This document shows positions 43,823-53,392 of a DNA stretch of 64,000 nucleotides, piece after piece. Every line of letters starts with the position of its first letter. Positions within the stretch are counted from its first letter, which is position 1. The translations under genes and the position numbers were made by a program. The stretch is from Phreatobacter sp. (GTDB taxonomy: Bacteria > Pseudomonadota > Alphaproteobacteria > Rhizobiales > Phreatobacteraceae): assembly GCF_030691135.1 (NCBI RefSeq), contig NZ_JAUYFA010000089.1:1-64000 (forward strand). The letters run 5' to 3'. Below the pieces are notes generated by a model, which saw only the letters and a program-made list of their open reading frames with translations, did not search any database and had not been told where the DNA came from.

Positions 43823-44704
43823 ATGGAACGCAAGGTCGTCTTTCCGCAGAAGCTGCTTCCCTATCTTCTGCTGGCACCGCAGATCGCCATCACGCTCGTC
43901 TTCTTCTTCTGGCCCGCCGGCCAGGCGATCTGGATGTCGACGCTGCTGCAGGATCCGTTCGGCTTTTCCGTCCAGTTCGTCGGGCTGGAGAACTTCCAGG
44001 CCGTGCTGCAGGACCCGGCCTATCTCTCGACGATGCAGCGGACCTTCCTGTTCTCGTTCGGGGTCACCGCCCTGTCGATGATCCCGGCCCTGCTGCTCGC
44101 GGTGATGGCCGACCGGGTCGTCCGCGGCGCCACCGCCTACAAGACCATCCTCGTCGTTCCCTATGCGATCGCGCCGGCCGTGGCGGGTGCGCTCTGGCTG
44201 TTCCTGTTCCAGCCCTCGATCGGCACGATCGCCTATCCGCTGCGGCTGATCGGCATCGACTGGAACCCGCGCATCGACGGCACCGACGCCATGATCGTCG
44301 TGCTCATCGCCTCGGCCTGGAAACAGATCGGCTACAATTTCCTGTTCTTCCTCGCCGGCCTGCAGTCGATCCCGAAATCCCTGATCGAGGCCGCCGCCAT
44401 CGACGGCGCGCGGGAGATCCGGCGGTTCTGGACCATCGTCTTCCCGCTGCTGTCGCCGACCACGTTCTTCCTGCTGATCGTCAATCTCACCTACGCCTTC
44501 TTCGATACGTTCGGCGTGATCCATGCCGTCACCCAGGGCGGACCGGGCAAGTCGACGGAAGTGCTGATCTACAAGGCCTGGTATGACGGGCTGATCGCCC
44601 AGGATCTCGGCCGGTCCTCCGCCCAGGCGGTGATCCTGATGTTCATCGTCATCGGCCTGACGGTCATCCAGTTCCGCTACATCGAGCGCAAGGTGCACTA
44701 CTGA
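43823..44704 (+). CDS. ugpA: sn-Glycerol-3-phosphate ABC transporter permease UgpA
   Basis: Inner-membrane permease of the Ugp importer, 293 residues with six membrane segments (about 12-35, 75-98, 110-130, 158-178, 208-232, 262-284). The EAA loop that docks on the ATPase is [20 protein letters not shown], before [20 protein letters not shown]. The stop overlaps the ugpE start by one base. It follows the hairpin downstream of ugpB by about 95 bases. Confidence 0.94.
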   Translation: MERKVVFPQKLLPYLLLAPQIAITLVFFFWPAGQAIWMSTLLQDPFGFSVQFVGLENFQAVLQDPAYLSTMQRTFLFSFGVTALSMIPALLLAVMADRVVRGATAYKTILVVPYAIAPAVAGALWLFLFQPSIGTIAYPLRLIGIDWNPRIDGTDAMIVVLIASAWKQIGYNFLFFLAGLQSIPKSLIEAAAIDGAREIRRFWTIVFPLLSPTTFFLLIVNLTYAFFDTFGVIHAVTQGGPGKSTEVLIYKAWYDGLIAQDLGRSSAQAVILMFIVIGLTVIQFRYIERKVHY

Positions 44705-45579
44705 TGGCCGCGCAGCTCGACACCCCCATGACGAAGAGCGTCCGCCGCGACTGGGTCCCGCATCTCGTCATCGCGATCGGCATCTTCATCACCGCCTTCC
44801 CGCTCTGGGTGGCCTTCGTCGCCTCGACCCTGTCCAATCCGGAGATCGCCCAGGCGCCGATGCCGCTGCTGCCCGGCGACCGGGCCGCCGCCAATTACGG
44901 CGAGGCGCTCTGGCAGGGCGGCCGCTCCGGCCGCATCATGACGCCGCCGGTCTGGGAGATGATGTTCAACTCGACCGTGATGGCGCTGTCGATCGCGGTC
45001 GGCAAGATCATCATCTCGATCCTCTCCGCCTATGCGGTGGTCTTCTTCCGCTTCCCGTTCCGCATGGCCTTCTTCTGGATGATCTTCATCACCCTGATGT
45101 TGCCGGTGGAGGTGCGGATCGTGCCGACGATCCAGGTGATCACCAATCTCAACATGATGAACACCTATGCCGGCCTGACCATCCCGCTCATCGCCTCGGC
45201 GACGGCGACCCTCCTGTTCCGGCAGTTCTTCCTGACCATTCCCGACGAACTGGTCGAGGCAGCAAAGATCGATGGTGCCGGGCCGATGAAATTCTTCCGC
45301 GACGTTGTGCTGCCGCTCTCCGTCACCAATATCGCGGCGCTGTTCGTCATCCTGTTCCTCTATGGCTGGAACCAGTATCTGTGGCCCCTGCTGATCGGCA
45401 CCGACGCCAGGATGCAGACCATCGTCATCGGCATGTCCAAGATGATCGATTCCGCTGGCGGGCCGACCGACTGGAACATGGTCATGGCTACCGCGATCCT
45501 CGCCCTCCTCCCGCCCGTGCTGGTCGTCGTCCTGATGCAGCGCTGGTTCGTGAAGGGCCTGGTCGAAACCGAGAAGTAA
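44704..45579 (+). CDS. ugpE: sn-Glycerol-3-phosphate ABC transporter permease UgpE
   Basis: Second permease of the Ugp importer, 291 residues with six membrane segments (about 20-42, 91-115, 121-143, 150-168, 195-217, 255-278). The EAA loop is ELVEAAKIDGAGPMKFFRDV. The extracellular loop near LPGDRAAANYGEALWQGGRS and the ending VLMQRWFVKGLVETEK are UgpE-typical. Translation is coupled to ugpA by a TGATG overlap, and ugpC starts 9 bases after its stop. Confidence 0.94.
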   Translation: MAAQLDTPMTKSVRRDWVPHLVIAIGIFITAFPLWVAFVASTLSNPEIAQAPMPLLPGDRAAANYGEALWQGGRSGRIMTPPVWEMMFNSTVMALSIAVGKIIISILSAYAVVFFRFPFRMAFFWMIFITLMLPVEVRIVPTIQVITNLNMMNTYAGLTIPLIASATATLLFRQFFLTIPDELVEAAKIDGAGPMKFFRDVVLPLSVTNIAALFVILFLYGWNQYLWPLLIGTDARMQTIVIGMSKMIDSAGGPTDWNMVMATAILALLPPVLVVVLMQRWFVKGLVETEK

Positions 45580-45588
45580 GAGGGCCCC

Positions 45589-46665
<1,077 letters not shown>

Positions 46666-46751
46666 TGCCGCCGCGACCGGTCTTTTCAGGGTAAAGCCGC
46701 GGGCGCGGCGTCCCTCCTTCACCGCCGCCAGGTCGCGCCTCTCGCCGCATC

Positions 46752-46780
46752 CTTGCGAGGGCGCGCCGGCATCGCCATAT
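46752..46780 (+). promoter_or_regulatory. Candidate RpoH (heat shock sigma) promoter
   Basis: CTTGCGA (46752-46758), 16 bases, CCATAT (46775-46780). This matches the alphaproteobacterial RpoH pattern (CTTGAA-like -35, CCATNT -10) closely in the -10 and in the CTTG core. It lies 79 bases before the hsp20 start codon, leaving a leader of about 70 nt in which CCTC could pair with the GAGG of the ribosome-binding site. Confidence 0.6.
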
Positions 46781-46858
46781 CCGGATGGCGCCGGTGGTTT
46801 CCGGCGCGCCGGGTGCCTCCGGGGCCCGGCCGATGTCGCTCACACGAGGACTTCGCCC

Positions 46859-47287
46859 ATGTCGCGCGTGCCGTCCCTGTCGTCGCCTTTCCTGCTGGGT
46901 TTCGACCAGCTGGAGCGTGTCCTCGACCGGGTCACCAAGGGGGCGGAGGGCTATCCGCCCTACAATATCGAGCGCATCGCCTCATCGGTCCAGGCGCCTG
47001 AACGCCTGCGCATCACGCTGGCCGTCGCCGGCTTCACGCGCCAGCAGCTCGAGGTCACCGTGGAGGAGAACCAGCTTCTCATCCGCGGGCGCCAGCAGGA
47101 CGATACCGAAGGGCGCGACTTCATCCACCGCGGCATCGCGGCACGCCAGTTCCAGCGGGTCTTCGTGCTCGCGGACGGGATGGAGGTCATGGGAGCCGAC
47201 CTGAAGAACGGGCTCCTTTCCGTCGATCTCGCCCGCCCGGAGCCCGAACGGGTCGTGCGGCGGATCGACATCGCGGAGCAGGACTGA
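46859..47287 (+). CDS. hsp20: Small heat shock protein Hsp20 (IbpA type)
   Basis: ATP-independent holdase chaperone, 142 residues. The alpha-crystallin domain spans about 36-130: YPPYNIERIASSVQAPERLR, ITLAVAGFTRQQLEVTVEEN, LLIRGRQQ, IHRGIAARQFQRVFVLADG, GADLKNGLLSVDLARPEPE. The N-terminal SPFLLGFDQLERVLDRV is the class A (IbpA) start found in rhizobia. The start ATG 46859 has GAGGA upstream. Heat control by RpoH is likely from the upstream promoter. DUF1150 follows. Confidence 0.95.
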   Translation: MSRVPSLSSPFLLGFDQLERVLDRVTKGAEGYPPYNIERIASSVQAPERLRITLAVAGFTRQQLEVTVEENQLLIRGRQQDDTEGRDFIHRGIAARQFQRVFVLADGMEVMGADLKNGLLSVDLARPEPERVVRRIDIAEQD

Positions 47288-47341
47288 CCGCAAGGGACCA
47301 GCCCGCCTGCACCCAACCTGCCTTTGAAGGAGGTTAGACCC

Positions 47342-47590
47342 ATGAACGACCGTTTCCTCGTCACCCCGGAGAGTTTCGCCCAGCTCGGCGTCGCCAAAGT
47401 GGCCTATGTGAAGCCGATGCGCTCCGACGAGATCACCCGCATGTTCCCGCAGTCGCCGGCCCTGCCGCCCGGGCTCGACCTCTTCGCGCTCGTTTCGGCC
47501 GACGGCATGCCGATCATGGTCAGTGACCGGCGCGAAGACGCGGTGGCCAACGCCTGGGAGAATGAACTGGAGACCGTCAGCCTGCACTGA
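47342..47590 (+). CDS. DUF1150 family protein
   Basis: An 82-residue protein of the alphaproteobacterial DUF1150 family, function unknown. The landmarks are LGVAKVAYVKPMRSDE (15-30), LFALVSADGMPIMVSD and AVANAWENELETVSLH. ATG 47342 follows the very strong site AAGGAGG. It is nearly always found next to hsp20 in this group, so a role in stress physiology is a fair guess from context only. Confidence 0.9.
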   Translation: MNDRFLVTPESFAQLGVAKVAYVKPMRSDEITRMFPQSPALPPGLDLFALVSADGMPIMVSDRREDAVANAWENELETVSLH

Positions 47591-47601
47591 CGCGGAGGAG
47601 A

Positions 47602-47623
47602 ACGGGCGGCGCGTGCCGCCCGT
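47602..47623. terminator. Bidirectional hairpin between DUF1150 and DUF2336 genes
   Basis: Perfect 9-bp stem ACGGGCGGC (47602-47610), loop GCGT, GCCGCCCGT (47615-47623), placed between the two convergent stops and touching the DUF2336 stop codon. No T tract on either strand. Confidence 0.6.
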
Positions 47624-48723
47624 CAGCCGGCGGCAGCCGCTGCCGAGCTCTCGCGTATCTGCCAGAAGCGCAGCACGCGCAGTGCCGTATTGGTGGTGAG
47701 CTTGGAGTAGCTCTCCCGCGTCTCTTCCATCCCGGCTGCCGACGTGCCCGCAGAACCGGGACGCGTCCGCAGGATGGCGCTAAGGGTCGGCCAGGTCAGG
47801 CCGGCGGCCCGCGCCAGGATCAGGATCGGGTCGGGCCGGTCGCCGACGAAAAGCCGCTCGACCATCTCCAGCGGCACACCGCACAGGACGGACAGGCTGC
47901 AGACAGTCTCGTCGAACTTCCCGGTTTCGGCGAAGGCTCTCAATTCGTTCTCGCCCAGGGCGCCTCGGCCGTGCTGGACGACGATGGCCCGGTAGATCGC
48001 GGTGTAGTCGCGCGCGCCGTCCGAAGTGCCGATGGCGATGCGGTCCACGACGCCGCCGAGAGCGGTGGACAGCTGGACCTTTTCGCGGGCGCTCGTCGAG
48101 GCGACGAGGCGCTTGCGCACGTTTTCCTTGGCGGTCGAGAGGATGACGCGGAACAGATAGGGCGGGATGTCCTTGCGCAGGCCGACACATTCGGCCAGCA
48201 GGTCGTCGCCCTTGGAGCGCTCGACCAGCGCGTCATAGCCCTTGGTGGAGAAGCGGGCGCCCTCGTTGGCGGCGACCGACATGGCGACACGCGAGTCGCC
48301 GCGCTCGACCAGGACGTCCGTCACTGTCTCGCCGACCGATTTCCGGCCGGCGATGGCCAGCATGTGCTCCTGGCTCTTGGTCCGGGCGATGGCGGCGAGG
48401 GTGGCATCGTCGAGCTGCGCCGACAGCAAAAGGATGGGACGCGCGACGTCGATCTCGTCGTCCTGCGCCAGGCTGCGGATGATGGTTTTCGGCGCGCTCA
48501 TCACCGGGGCGAGCCGTTCGGCCAGTTCCTGGCGGACGGCCTTCTCCATGGCGCTCGACAGGCGGACGATGACGTCGTCGAACAGCTCGATCTGGGACTC
48601 GGTGAAGCGTTCGGCGTCACGCAGAAACAGATCCGTCACCCGCCGCAGCGTTTCGACGCGCCGGCCGCTGGTGCCGCGCGAGATGGCATCTTCCAGTTCC
48701 TCGATGATCGACGCCGACGGCAT
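47623..48723 (-). CDS. DUF2336 domain protein
   Basis: A 366-residue soluble, helix-rich protein with the DUF2336 domain, which is found almost only in alphaproteobacteria. The pattern suggests HEAT-like helical repeats (DEIDVARPILLLSAQLDDAT, LAAIARTKSQEHMLAIAGRK, VLVERGDSRVAMSVAANEGA, which resemble each other in spacing of Leu and Ala). The N-terminal part SIIEELEDAISRGTSGRRVE is family-typical. Function unknown; no partner gene is adjacent. It is convergent with hsp20-DUF1150. Confidence 0.85.
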   Translation of the reverse strand: MPSASIIEELEDAISRGTSGRRVETLRRVTDLFLRDAERFTESQIELFDDVIVRLSSAMEKAVRQELAERLAPVMSAPKTIIRSLAQDDEIDVARPILLLSAQLDDATLAAIARTKSQEHMLAIAGRKSVGETVTDVLVERGDSRVAMSVAANEGARFSTKGYDALVERSKGDDLLAECVGLRKDIPPYLFRVILSTAKENVRKRLVASTSAREKVQLSTALGGVVDRIAIGTSDGARDYTAIYRAIVVQHGRGALGENELRAFAETGKFDETVCSLSVLCGVPLEMVERLFVGDRPDPILILARAAGLTWPTLSAILRTRPGSAGTSAAGMEETRESYSKLTTNTALRVLRFWQIRESSAAAAAG

Positions 48724-49014
48724 TTGCGTGCAAATCCCTCACACAACTTGGGAATTGGGGACCGTCGGATAGTATCGCGCGGTCCATTAAAAAGAGGTTG
48801 CAAGAATGGGCCAGATACGCGGCGGGCGGGTTTTTCGCTCGTCCGGGCAGCGCGAGGGTCGCTGATCGCGACGTCCGGGAGCGTGTGAAAAACTTCGCCG
48901 GATGCGCTTGAAGCCCGGGAGGAAATATGTAAAACACGCGCTCCTTGAGCGGCTCGTCCGCCCGAGAACCCGGCGGATGACCCACGATCCGCCTTGTTCC
49001 CTCCGGGAACAGAT
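48724..49014. other. Intergenic region between DUF2336 and tRNA-Ala
   Basis: 291 bases without a recognisable gene. It contains the DUF2336 promoter side (AT-richer near 48740-48800), a start-stop pair ATGTAA (48927-48932) preceded by GGGAGG, and a 7-bp hairpin TGTTCCC-TCC-GGGAACA at about 48995-49011 next to the tRNA. Nothing more can be supported. Confidence 0.4.
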
Positions 49015-49090
<76 letters not shown>

Positions 49091-49220
49091 ACACCCTCGG
49101 GTCCGCCATATCGTTCCGAAATGTCCGCCGCCTGCCTGCTGCATGCAGAACAGTCGTGCGGCGGCGACGGCCCCGGGTCGGTCGATCCATGCTAAGGGCG
49201 CAAATCATGGTTTGCGACCG

Positions 49221-50447
49221 ATGACCGCCATTCCCGACCCGAAGACGGCTCTCGCGGCCGCGCGGCCTGCCGAGCGCATGCTCCTCGGACAGATATCGCT
49301 CGCCCATCTCGTCAGCCACGTCCACATCATGACGGTGCCGGCCCTGCTGCCTCTCCTGCCGGGCCATTTCGGCTCGAGCTTCATCGAGATCGGCGCGGCG
49401 CTGACGCTGTTCAATCTGGTGTCGCTGGTCGTCCAGGCGCCGATGGGCTTCGTCAGCGACAGGCTCGGCGCGCGCCGTGTCCTGGTGGCGGGACTTTTCG
49501 TCGGCGGACTCAGTTTCATCGCGCTGGCGCTGTCGCCCGGCTATGGCATGCTTCTCGTCGCCATGGCGGGTGCTGGGCTCGCCAACGGCGTCTATCACCC
49601 GGCGAACTATGCGCTGCTGGCCCGCGGCATCGACGGCGCGCGGATGGGCAAGGCCTTCTCCATCCACACGTTCGCCGGCTATCTCGGCACGGCGATCTCG
49701 CCGCCGCTGCTTCTCGGTACCGCCGCGCTGTTCGGCGTGTCGCAGGCCTTCGCGGTGGCCGGCGCGCTCGGCCTCGGCGTCGGGCTGCTGACGCTCCTCA
49801 CCGGCGGAACGGTGCCCGCCGCCCGGCAGGAGCCGCGCGCGGAGGCCCCGGTGGCCGGTGTTTCGCGGCCGCCGCGCACCCGCCTCATCACCGGCACGGT
49901 CATCGGCCTGATGGCGATGTACGTGCTGCTGAGCCTGTCGACCGGCGGGATCCAGTCCTTCTCCGCTTCCGCCCTCGTCATGGGCTACGGCATCGACCTC
50001 GCCGGTGCCAATGCCGCTTTGACGGTGTTCCTGTTCATGAGCGCCGGCGGCGTGCTGGCGGGCGGGGCGCTCGCCGACCGGACCCGTCGTCACGGCCTGG
50101 TCGCGGCGGCGGCCTTCCTCGGCACGTCCGTCATCGCCGGCACGATGGCGCTTACCCAGCCCTCGGCGGCGGTGGCGACGCTTCTGCTCGGAATGGCCGG
50201 CTTCCTGTCCGGCATCATTACGCCGTCGCGCGACATGCTGGTGCGCGCCGCCGCCCCCAAGGGGGCCGAGGGCATCGTCTTCGGTATCGTCTCGACCGGG
50301 TTCAACATCGGCGGCCTGATCGGCCCGCTGCTCTATGCCGCTTTGCTCGACCACGGCCAGCCGCGGGCGATCTTCGCGGTGGCGGCGGTGTTCATGCTGC
50401 TGACGGTCGCCCTGACCCTCGTCCAGGACCGCCGCGCCCGGCGGTAG
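49221..50447 (+). CDS. MFS transporter, FSR (fosmidomycin resistance)-like
   Basis: A 408-residue MFS exporter with twelve hydrophobic segments. The start LGQISLAHLVSHVHIMTVPA followed by LPLLPGHFGSSFIEIG, the loop 2-3 motif GFVSDRLGARRVLVAG and NGVYHPANYALL are typical for the FSR family. The second half has MGYGIDLAGANAALTVFLFM and GFLSGIITPSRDMLVRAAAP. ATG 49221 gives the family start. It probably exports a drug or metabolite, but no substrate is implied. It starts 130 bases past the tRNA-Ala. Confidence 0.86.
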   Translation: MTAIPDPKTALAAARPAERMLLGQISLAHLVSHVHIMTVPALLPLLPGHFGSSFIEIGAALTLFNLVSLVVQAPMGFVSDRLGARRVLVAGLFVGGLSFIALALSPGYGMLLVAMAGAGLANGVYHPANYALLARGIDGARMGKAFSIHTFAGYLGTAISPPLLLGTAALFGVSQAFAVAGALGLGVGLLTLLTGGTVPAARQEPRAEAPVAGVSRPPRTRLITGTVIGLMAMYVLLSLSTGGIQSFSASALVMGYGIDLAGANAALTVFLFMSAGGVLAGGALADRTRRHGLVAAAAFLGTSVIAGTMALTQPSAAVATLLLGMAGFLSGIITPSRDMLVRAAAPKGAEGIVFGIVSTGFNIGGLIGPLLYAALLDHGQPRAIFAVAAVFMLLTVALTLVQDRRARR

Positions 50448-50468
50448 CCTCGTCCGACCGGCGGTGGG

Positions 50469-50636
50469 TCAGCCCGCCGGCGGCTCGGCATCCTTGGTGC
50501 CGGGCTTGGGGAACATGCCCGACCCCGGGGTCTTCTCCGGGTCGATCAGGTCGGCGCGGGCATGTGGCCCCTCTGGCGGCGCCGTCGGCGCGTGGGTGCC
50601 GGGATCGAGGGCAGGTGTCTTCGGATCTTTCGTCAT
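50469..50636 (-). CDS. Small Pro-rich hypothetical protein, 55 residues
   Basis: A short frame read from ATG 50636. The protein (MTKDPKTPALDPGTHAPTAP, then HARADLIDPEKTPGSG and MFPKPGTKD) is hydrophilic, Pro/Gly-rich and probably disordered. I recall similar short proteins with a DPEKTPG-like core in other Hyphomicrobiales but cannot name them. No clear ribosome-binding site. It is convergent with the MFS gene, 21 bases between stops, and divergent from the GST gene. Confidence 0.55.
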   Translation of the reverse strand: MTKDPKTPALDPGTHAPTAPPEGPHARADLIDPEKTPGSGMFPKPGTKDAEPPAG

Positions 50637-50775
50637 GGAGGATCAATGCGCCGACGGGGGGTCTGGTTCCCTCGCGGGCACCCGATGGCCTACTCGACGC
50701 CGCTGCCGGCAGCGGTCATTCTCCCCGCTCTGGCCTCCGGTCAGCGTCCCTTCGGCGTCATGAGGATCTCCGCCC

Positions 50776-51390
50776 GTGAAACTGTTCTTCTCTCCCGCCT
50801 CGCCCTTCGTGCGGAAGGTCATGGTCTGCGCCATCGAGCGCGGTATTGACGGCCAGATCGAGAAGCTCGGCTCGGCCGCCCATCCGATCAACCAGGACGC
50901 GGCGATCAAGGCCCACAACCCCACCGGCAAGGTGCCGACGCTCGTCGCTGACGACGGCATGGCGATCTATGACAGCCGCGTGATCTGCGAATATCTCGAT
51001 TCGGTGGGCGCGGCCCCCGGCCTGTTCCCCGCGGCGGGGCCGGACCGCTGGAAGGCGCTGGTCCTGCACTCGGCGGCCGACGAGATGCTCGATGCCGCCC
51101 TGCTCGCCCGCTACGAAACCGTGGCGCGTCCCGAGGCCCTGCGCTGGGCCGACTGGCACGGTGGTCAGATCACCAAGATCCACACCACCGTGAAGGCCTA
51201 TTCCGACGAATGGATCGGCCATCTGGAAAGCCGCGTCGACATCGGCACGGTGGCCGCCGGCGTGTCGCTCGGCTATCTCGACTTCCGCTTCCCCGACATC
51301 GGCTGGCGCAACGGCCATGCCAGGCTCGCCGCCTGGTATGCCGGCTTCGCCGAGCGGCCCTCCATGAAGGCGACGGCGCCGGTCGGCTGA
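50776..51390 (+). CDS. Glutathione S-transferase family protein
   Basis: A 204-residue GST. The thioredoxin-like domain is MKLFFSPASPFVRKVMVCAI with the likely catalytic Ser/Cys-type site at SPASPFVRK, the cis-Pro in KVPTLV, and the glutathione-binding DSRVICEYLD. The helical domain ends with NGHARLAAWYAGFAERPSMK. It begins at GTG 50776 with GAGGA upstream. The substrate is unknown; it resembles bacterial beta/nu-type GSTs with a Ser active site. Confidence 0.9.
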   Translation: MKLFFSPASPFVRKVMVCAIERGIDGQIEKLGSAAHPINQDAAIKAHNPTGKVPTLVADDGMAIYDSRVICEYLDSVGAAPGLFPAAGPDRWKALVLHSAADEMLDAALLARYETVARPEALRWADWHGGQITKIHTTVKAYSDEWIGHLESRVDIGTVAAGVSLGYLDFRFPDIGWRNGHARLAAWYAGFAERPSMKATAPVG

Positions 51391-51404
51391 TCCCCGCGCC
51401 GGTT

Positions 51405-53258
51405 TCAGCCGGGGGATGGACCTTCGCCGCGGCCCGCCCCCAGCGCCCTCAGGGCGTTGAGGATCACCGCCACGTCGATGACCTCCTGCAGAACGGCCCC
51501 CTGGACCGGCGTGATCAGGCCGAAGGCGGCGACGATCATGCCGACGACCGAGAGGCCGATGCCGGCACCGACGCTCTGCAGCGCGATGCTGCGTGACCGC
51601 GCGGCGATGGCGATGGCCTCGGCGACACGGTCAAGCTGATCGACCAGCAGCACCACATCCGCCGTCTCGGAGGCGGCCGACGACCCCGTGGCGCCCATGG
51701 CGACGCCGATCTCGGCTGCCGCCAGGGCCGGGGCATCGTTGACGCCGTCGCCGATCATCATGACCGGCCCATAGGCCCGCTCGGCGATGACGATGGCCAC
51801 CTTGGCGTCGGGCGCCAGGTCGGCATGGATGACGTCCACGGGCAAGTCGCCGACCACGGCGTCGGCGACGGCGCGGCGGTCGCCCGTGGCGAGCACGATG
51901 CGGTCGATGCCGCTGGCGCGCAGGTGGCGCAGCAGGTCGGCGGCGCCGGTCCGCACCTCGTCGACCATCAGGAGCCCGCCGGCCAGGCGACCGTCGACCG
52001 CGACCGCCACGACGACGCCGTTGTCCTTCTTCAGGGAGCGCAGCGCGTCGGCGTCCGCGCCGTCGGTCAGGCCGGTGACGAAGCCGATGCCGCCGACGCT
52101 GACCTGGCGCCCGTCGATGCGGGCGGTGACGCCTTCGCCGGGGGTCTCGCGCGCATCGGTCGGCACGGAGAGGACAAGGCCGCGCGCTTCGGCCTCGGCC
52201 ACCAGGGTGCGGGCGACGACATGCTTGGAGACCTGGTCGGCCGATGCGGCGAGCCGCAGCACCTCCGCCGCCGCGATGCCGCCGAACACGACTTCGGAGG
52301 TGATACGCGCCTCGCCGCGGGTCAGGGTGCCGGTCTTGTCGAGGACGAGAACGCGCACGCGCGCGAGGGCCTCCAGCGCCTTGCCGCCCTTGATCAGGAT
52401 GCCCCGCGCCGCGGCCCGCGACAGCCCTGAGACGATGGCGACGGGAACCGCCAGGATGAGCGGGCACGGGGTGGCCACCACCAGAACAGCCACGGCCCGC
52501 ACGGGATCGCCCGAGAAGAACCAGGCGGCCCCGGCGATGACGAGCGACACGGCGAGGAAGACAAGGGCGTAGCGGTCGGCGAGCCGGGCCATCGGGGCCT
52601 TGGACCGCTGCGCGCTCTCCACCATGCGGATGATGCCGGCGAAGGTGCTGTCCCTGGCGATCCGCCCCGCCAGCATGTCGAAGGGGCCGCCGACATTGAG
52701 CGTGCCGGAAATGACCGGCTGCCCGTCGCGGCGCTGGACGGGGACGGCCTCGCCGGTGATCGCGGCTTCGTCGAGGATGGCGATGCCACCCGACACGGTC
52801 CCGTCGACCGGCACCACGTCGCCCTGGCGGACGAGCAGGCGATCACCGACCGCCACCGCGTCGAGGGCGACCTCGGCGAGGCCCCCGTCGCCGTAGCGCA
52901 TCGCCGTGCGTGGCGCGCGGCCGAGGAGCGCCGCCATCTCGCGCCGGGCGCGGCGCTCGGCGAAGGCTTCGAGGTTCTGGCCACCGGCATACATGAGCGC
53001 GACGACGACGGCGGCGAGGGTCTCGCCGACGGCGAGGGCCGCGGACATGGACAGGAAGGCGACGATGTCGAGCCCGACCTCGCCGCGCCTCAGGCTGGTG
53101 ACGATCTCGATGGCGAGGGCGATGAGGACGACGAGCGTCGCGCCGGTCCAGATCTGGTCGGAGAGGGCCGGGCGATCGAACCAGCGCGCAACGAGGCCGA
53201 AGACCAGCCCCGCCGCTGGAACGGCAACCAGATAGGCCCTGAGGTCGGTCAGGCGCAT
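51405..53258 (-). CDS. P1B-type metal-transporting ATPase with atypical CPL motif
   Basis: A 617-residue P-type ATPase. The actuator motif is AITGEAVP (TGE at 168-170), the phosphorylation site DKTGT (Asp307), the hinge GDGVND. The membrane metal-binding motif that is CPC or SPC in most P1B pumps reads TPCPLILAVP (CPL at 265-267), and the HP dipeptide of the nucleotide-binding domain is replaced by HV (in VSKHVVART). There is no N-terminal heavy-metal-associated domain. These features define a poorly studied subgroup, so the metal cannot be named. It has about eight membrane segments. Confidence 0.88.
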   Translation of the reverse strand: MRLTDLRAYLVAVPAAGLVFGLVARWFDRPALSDQIWTGATLVVLIALAIEIVTSLRRGEVGLDIVAFLSMSAALAVGETLAAVVVALMYAGGQNLEAFAERRARREMAALLGRAPRTAMRYGDGGLAEVALDAVAVGDRLLVRQGDVVPVDGTVSGGIAILDEAAITGEAVPVQRRDGQPVISGTLNVGGPFDMLAGRIARDSTFAGIIRMVESAQRSKAPMARLADRYALVFLAVSLVIAGAAWFFSGDPVRAVAVLVVATPCPLILAVPVAIVSGLSRAAARGILIKGGKALEALARVRVLVLDKTGTLTRGEARITSEVVFGGIAAAEVLRLAASADQVSKHVVARTLVAEAEARGLVLSVPTDARETPGEGVTARIDGRQVSVGGIGFVTGLTDGADADALRSLKKDNGVVVAVAVDGRLAGGLLMVDEVRTGAADLLRHLRASGIDRIVLATGDRRAVADAVVGDLPVDVIHADLAPDAKVAIVIAERAYGPVMMIGDGVNDAPALAAAEIGVAMGATGSSAASETADVVLLVDQLDRVAEAIAIAARSRSIALQSVGAGIGLSVVGMIVAAFGLITPVQGAVLQEVIDVAVILNALRALGAGRGEGPSPG

Positions 53259-53392
53259 CGCGCGATGCGCCGTCGTCTGTGGCCCGCTGCCATGATCGAT
53301 TCCACTTCGTGCTGCCGGACCCTGCTAACAGACCGGCGGCACGACATGGAATGATTCAAAACAAAAAGCGCCGAGGGGCCGGCCCGAGGGGG

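Noticed and set aside
48927-48932. ATG directly followed by TAA after a strong GGGAGG site (a possible start-stop element)
   Set aside because: A single short match next to no regulated gene in this orientation; the next feature is a tRNA, for which translation is irrelevant. Likely chance.
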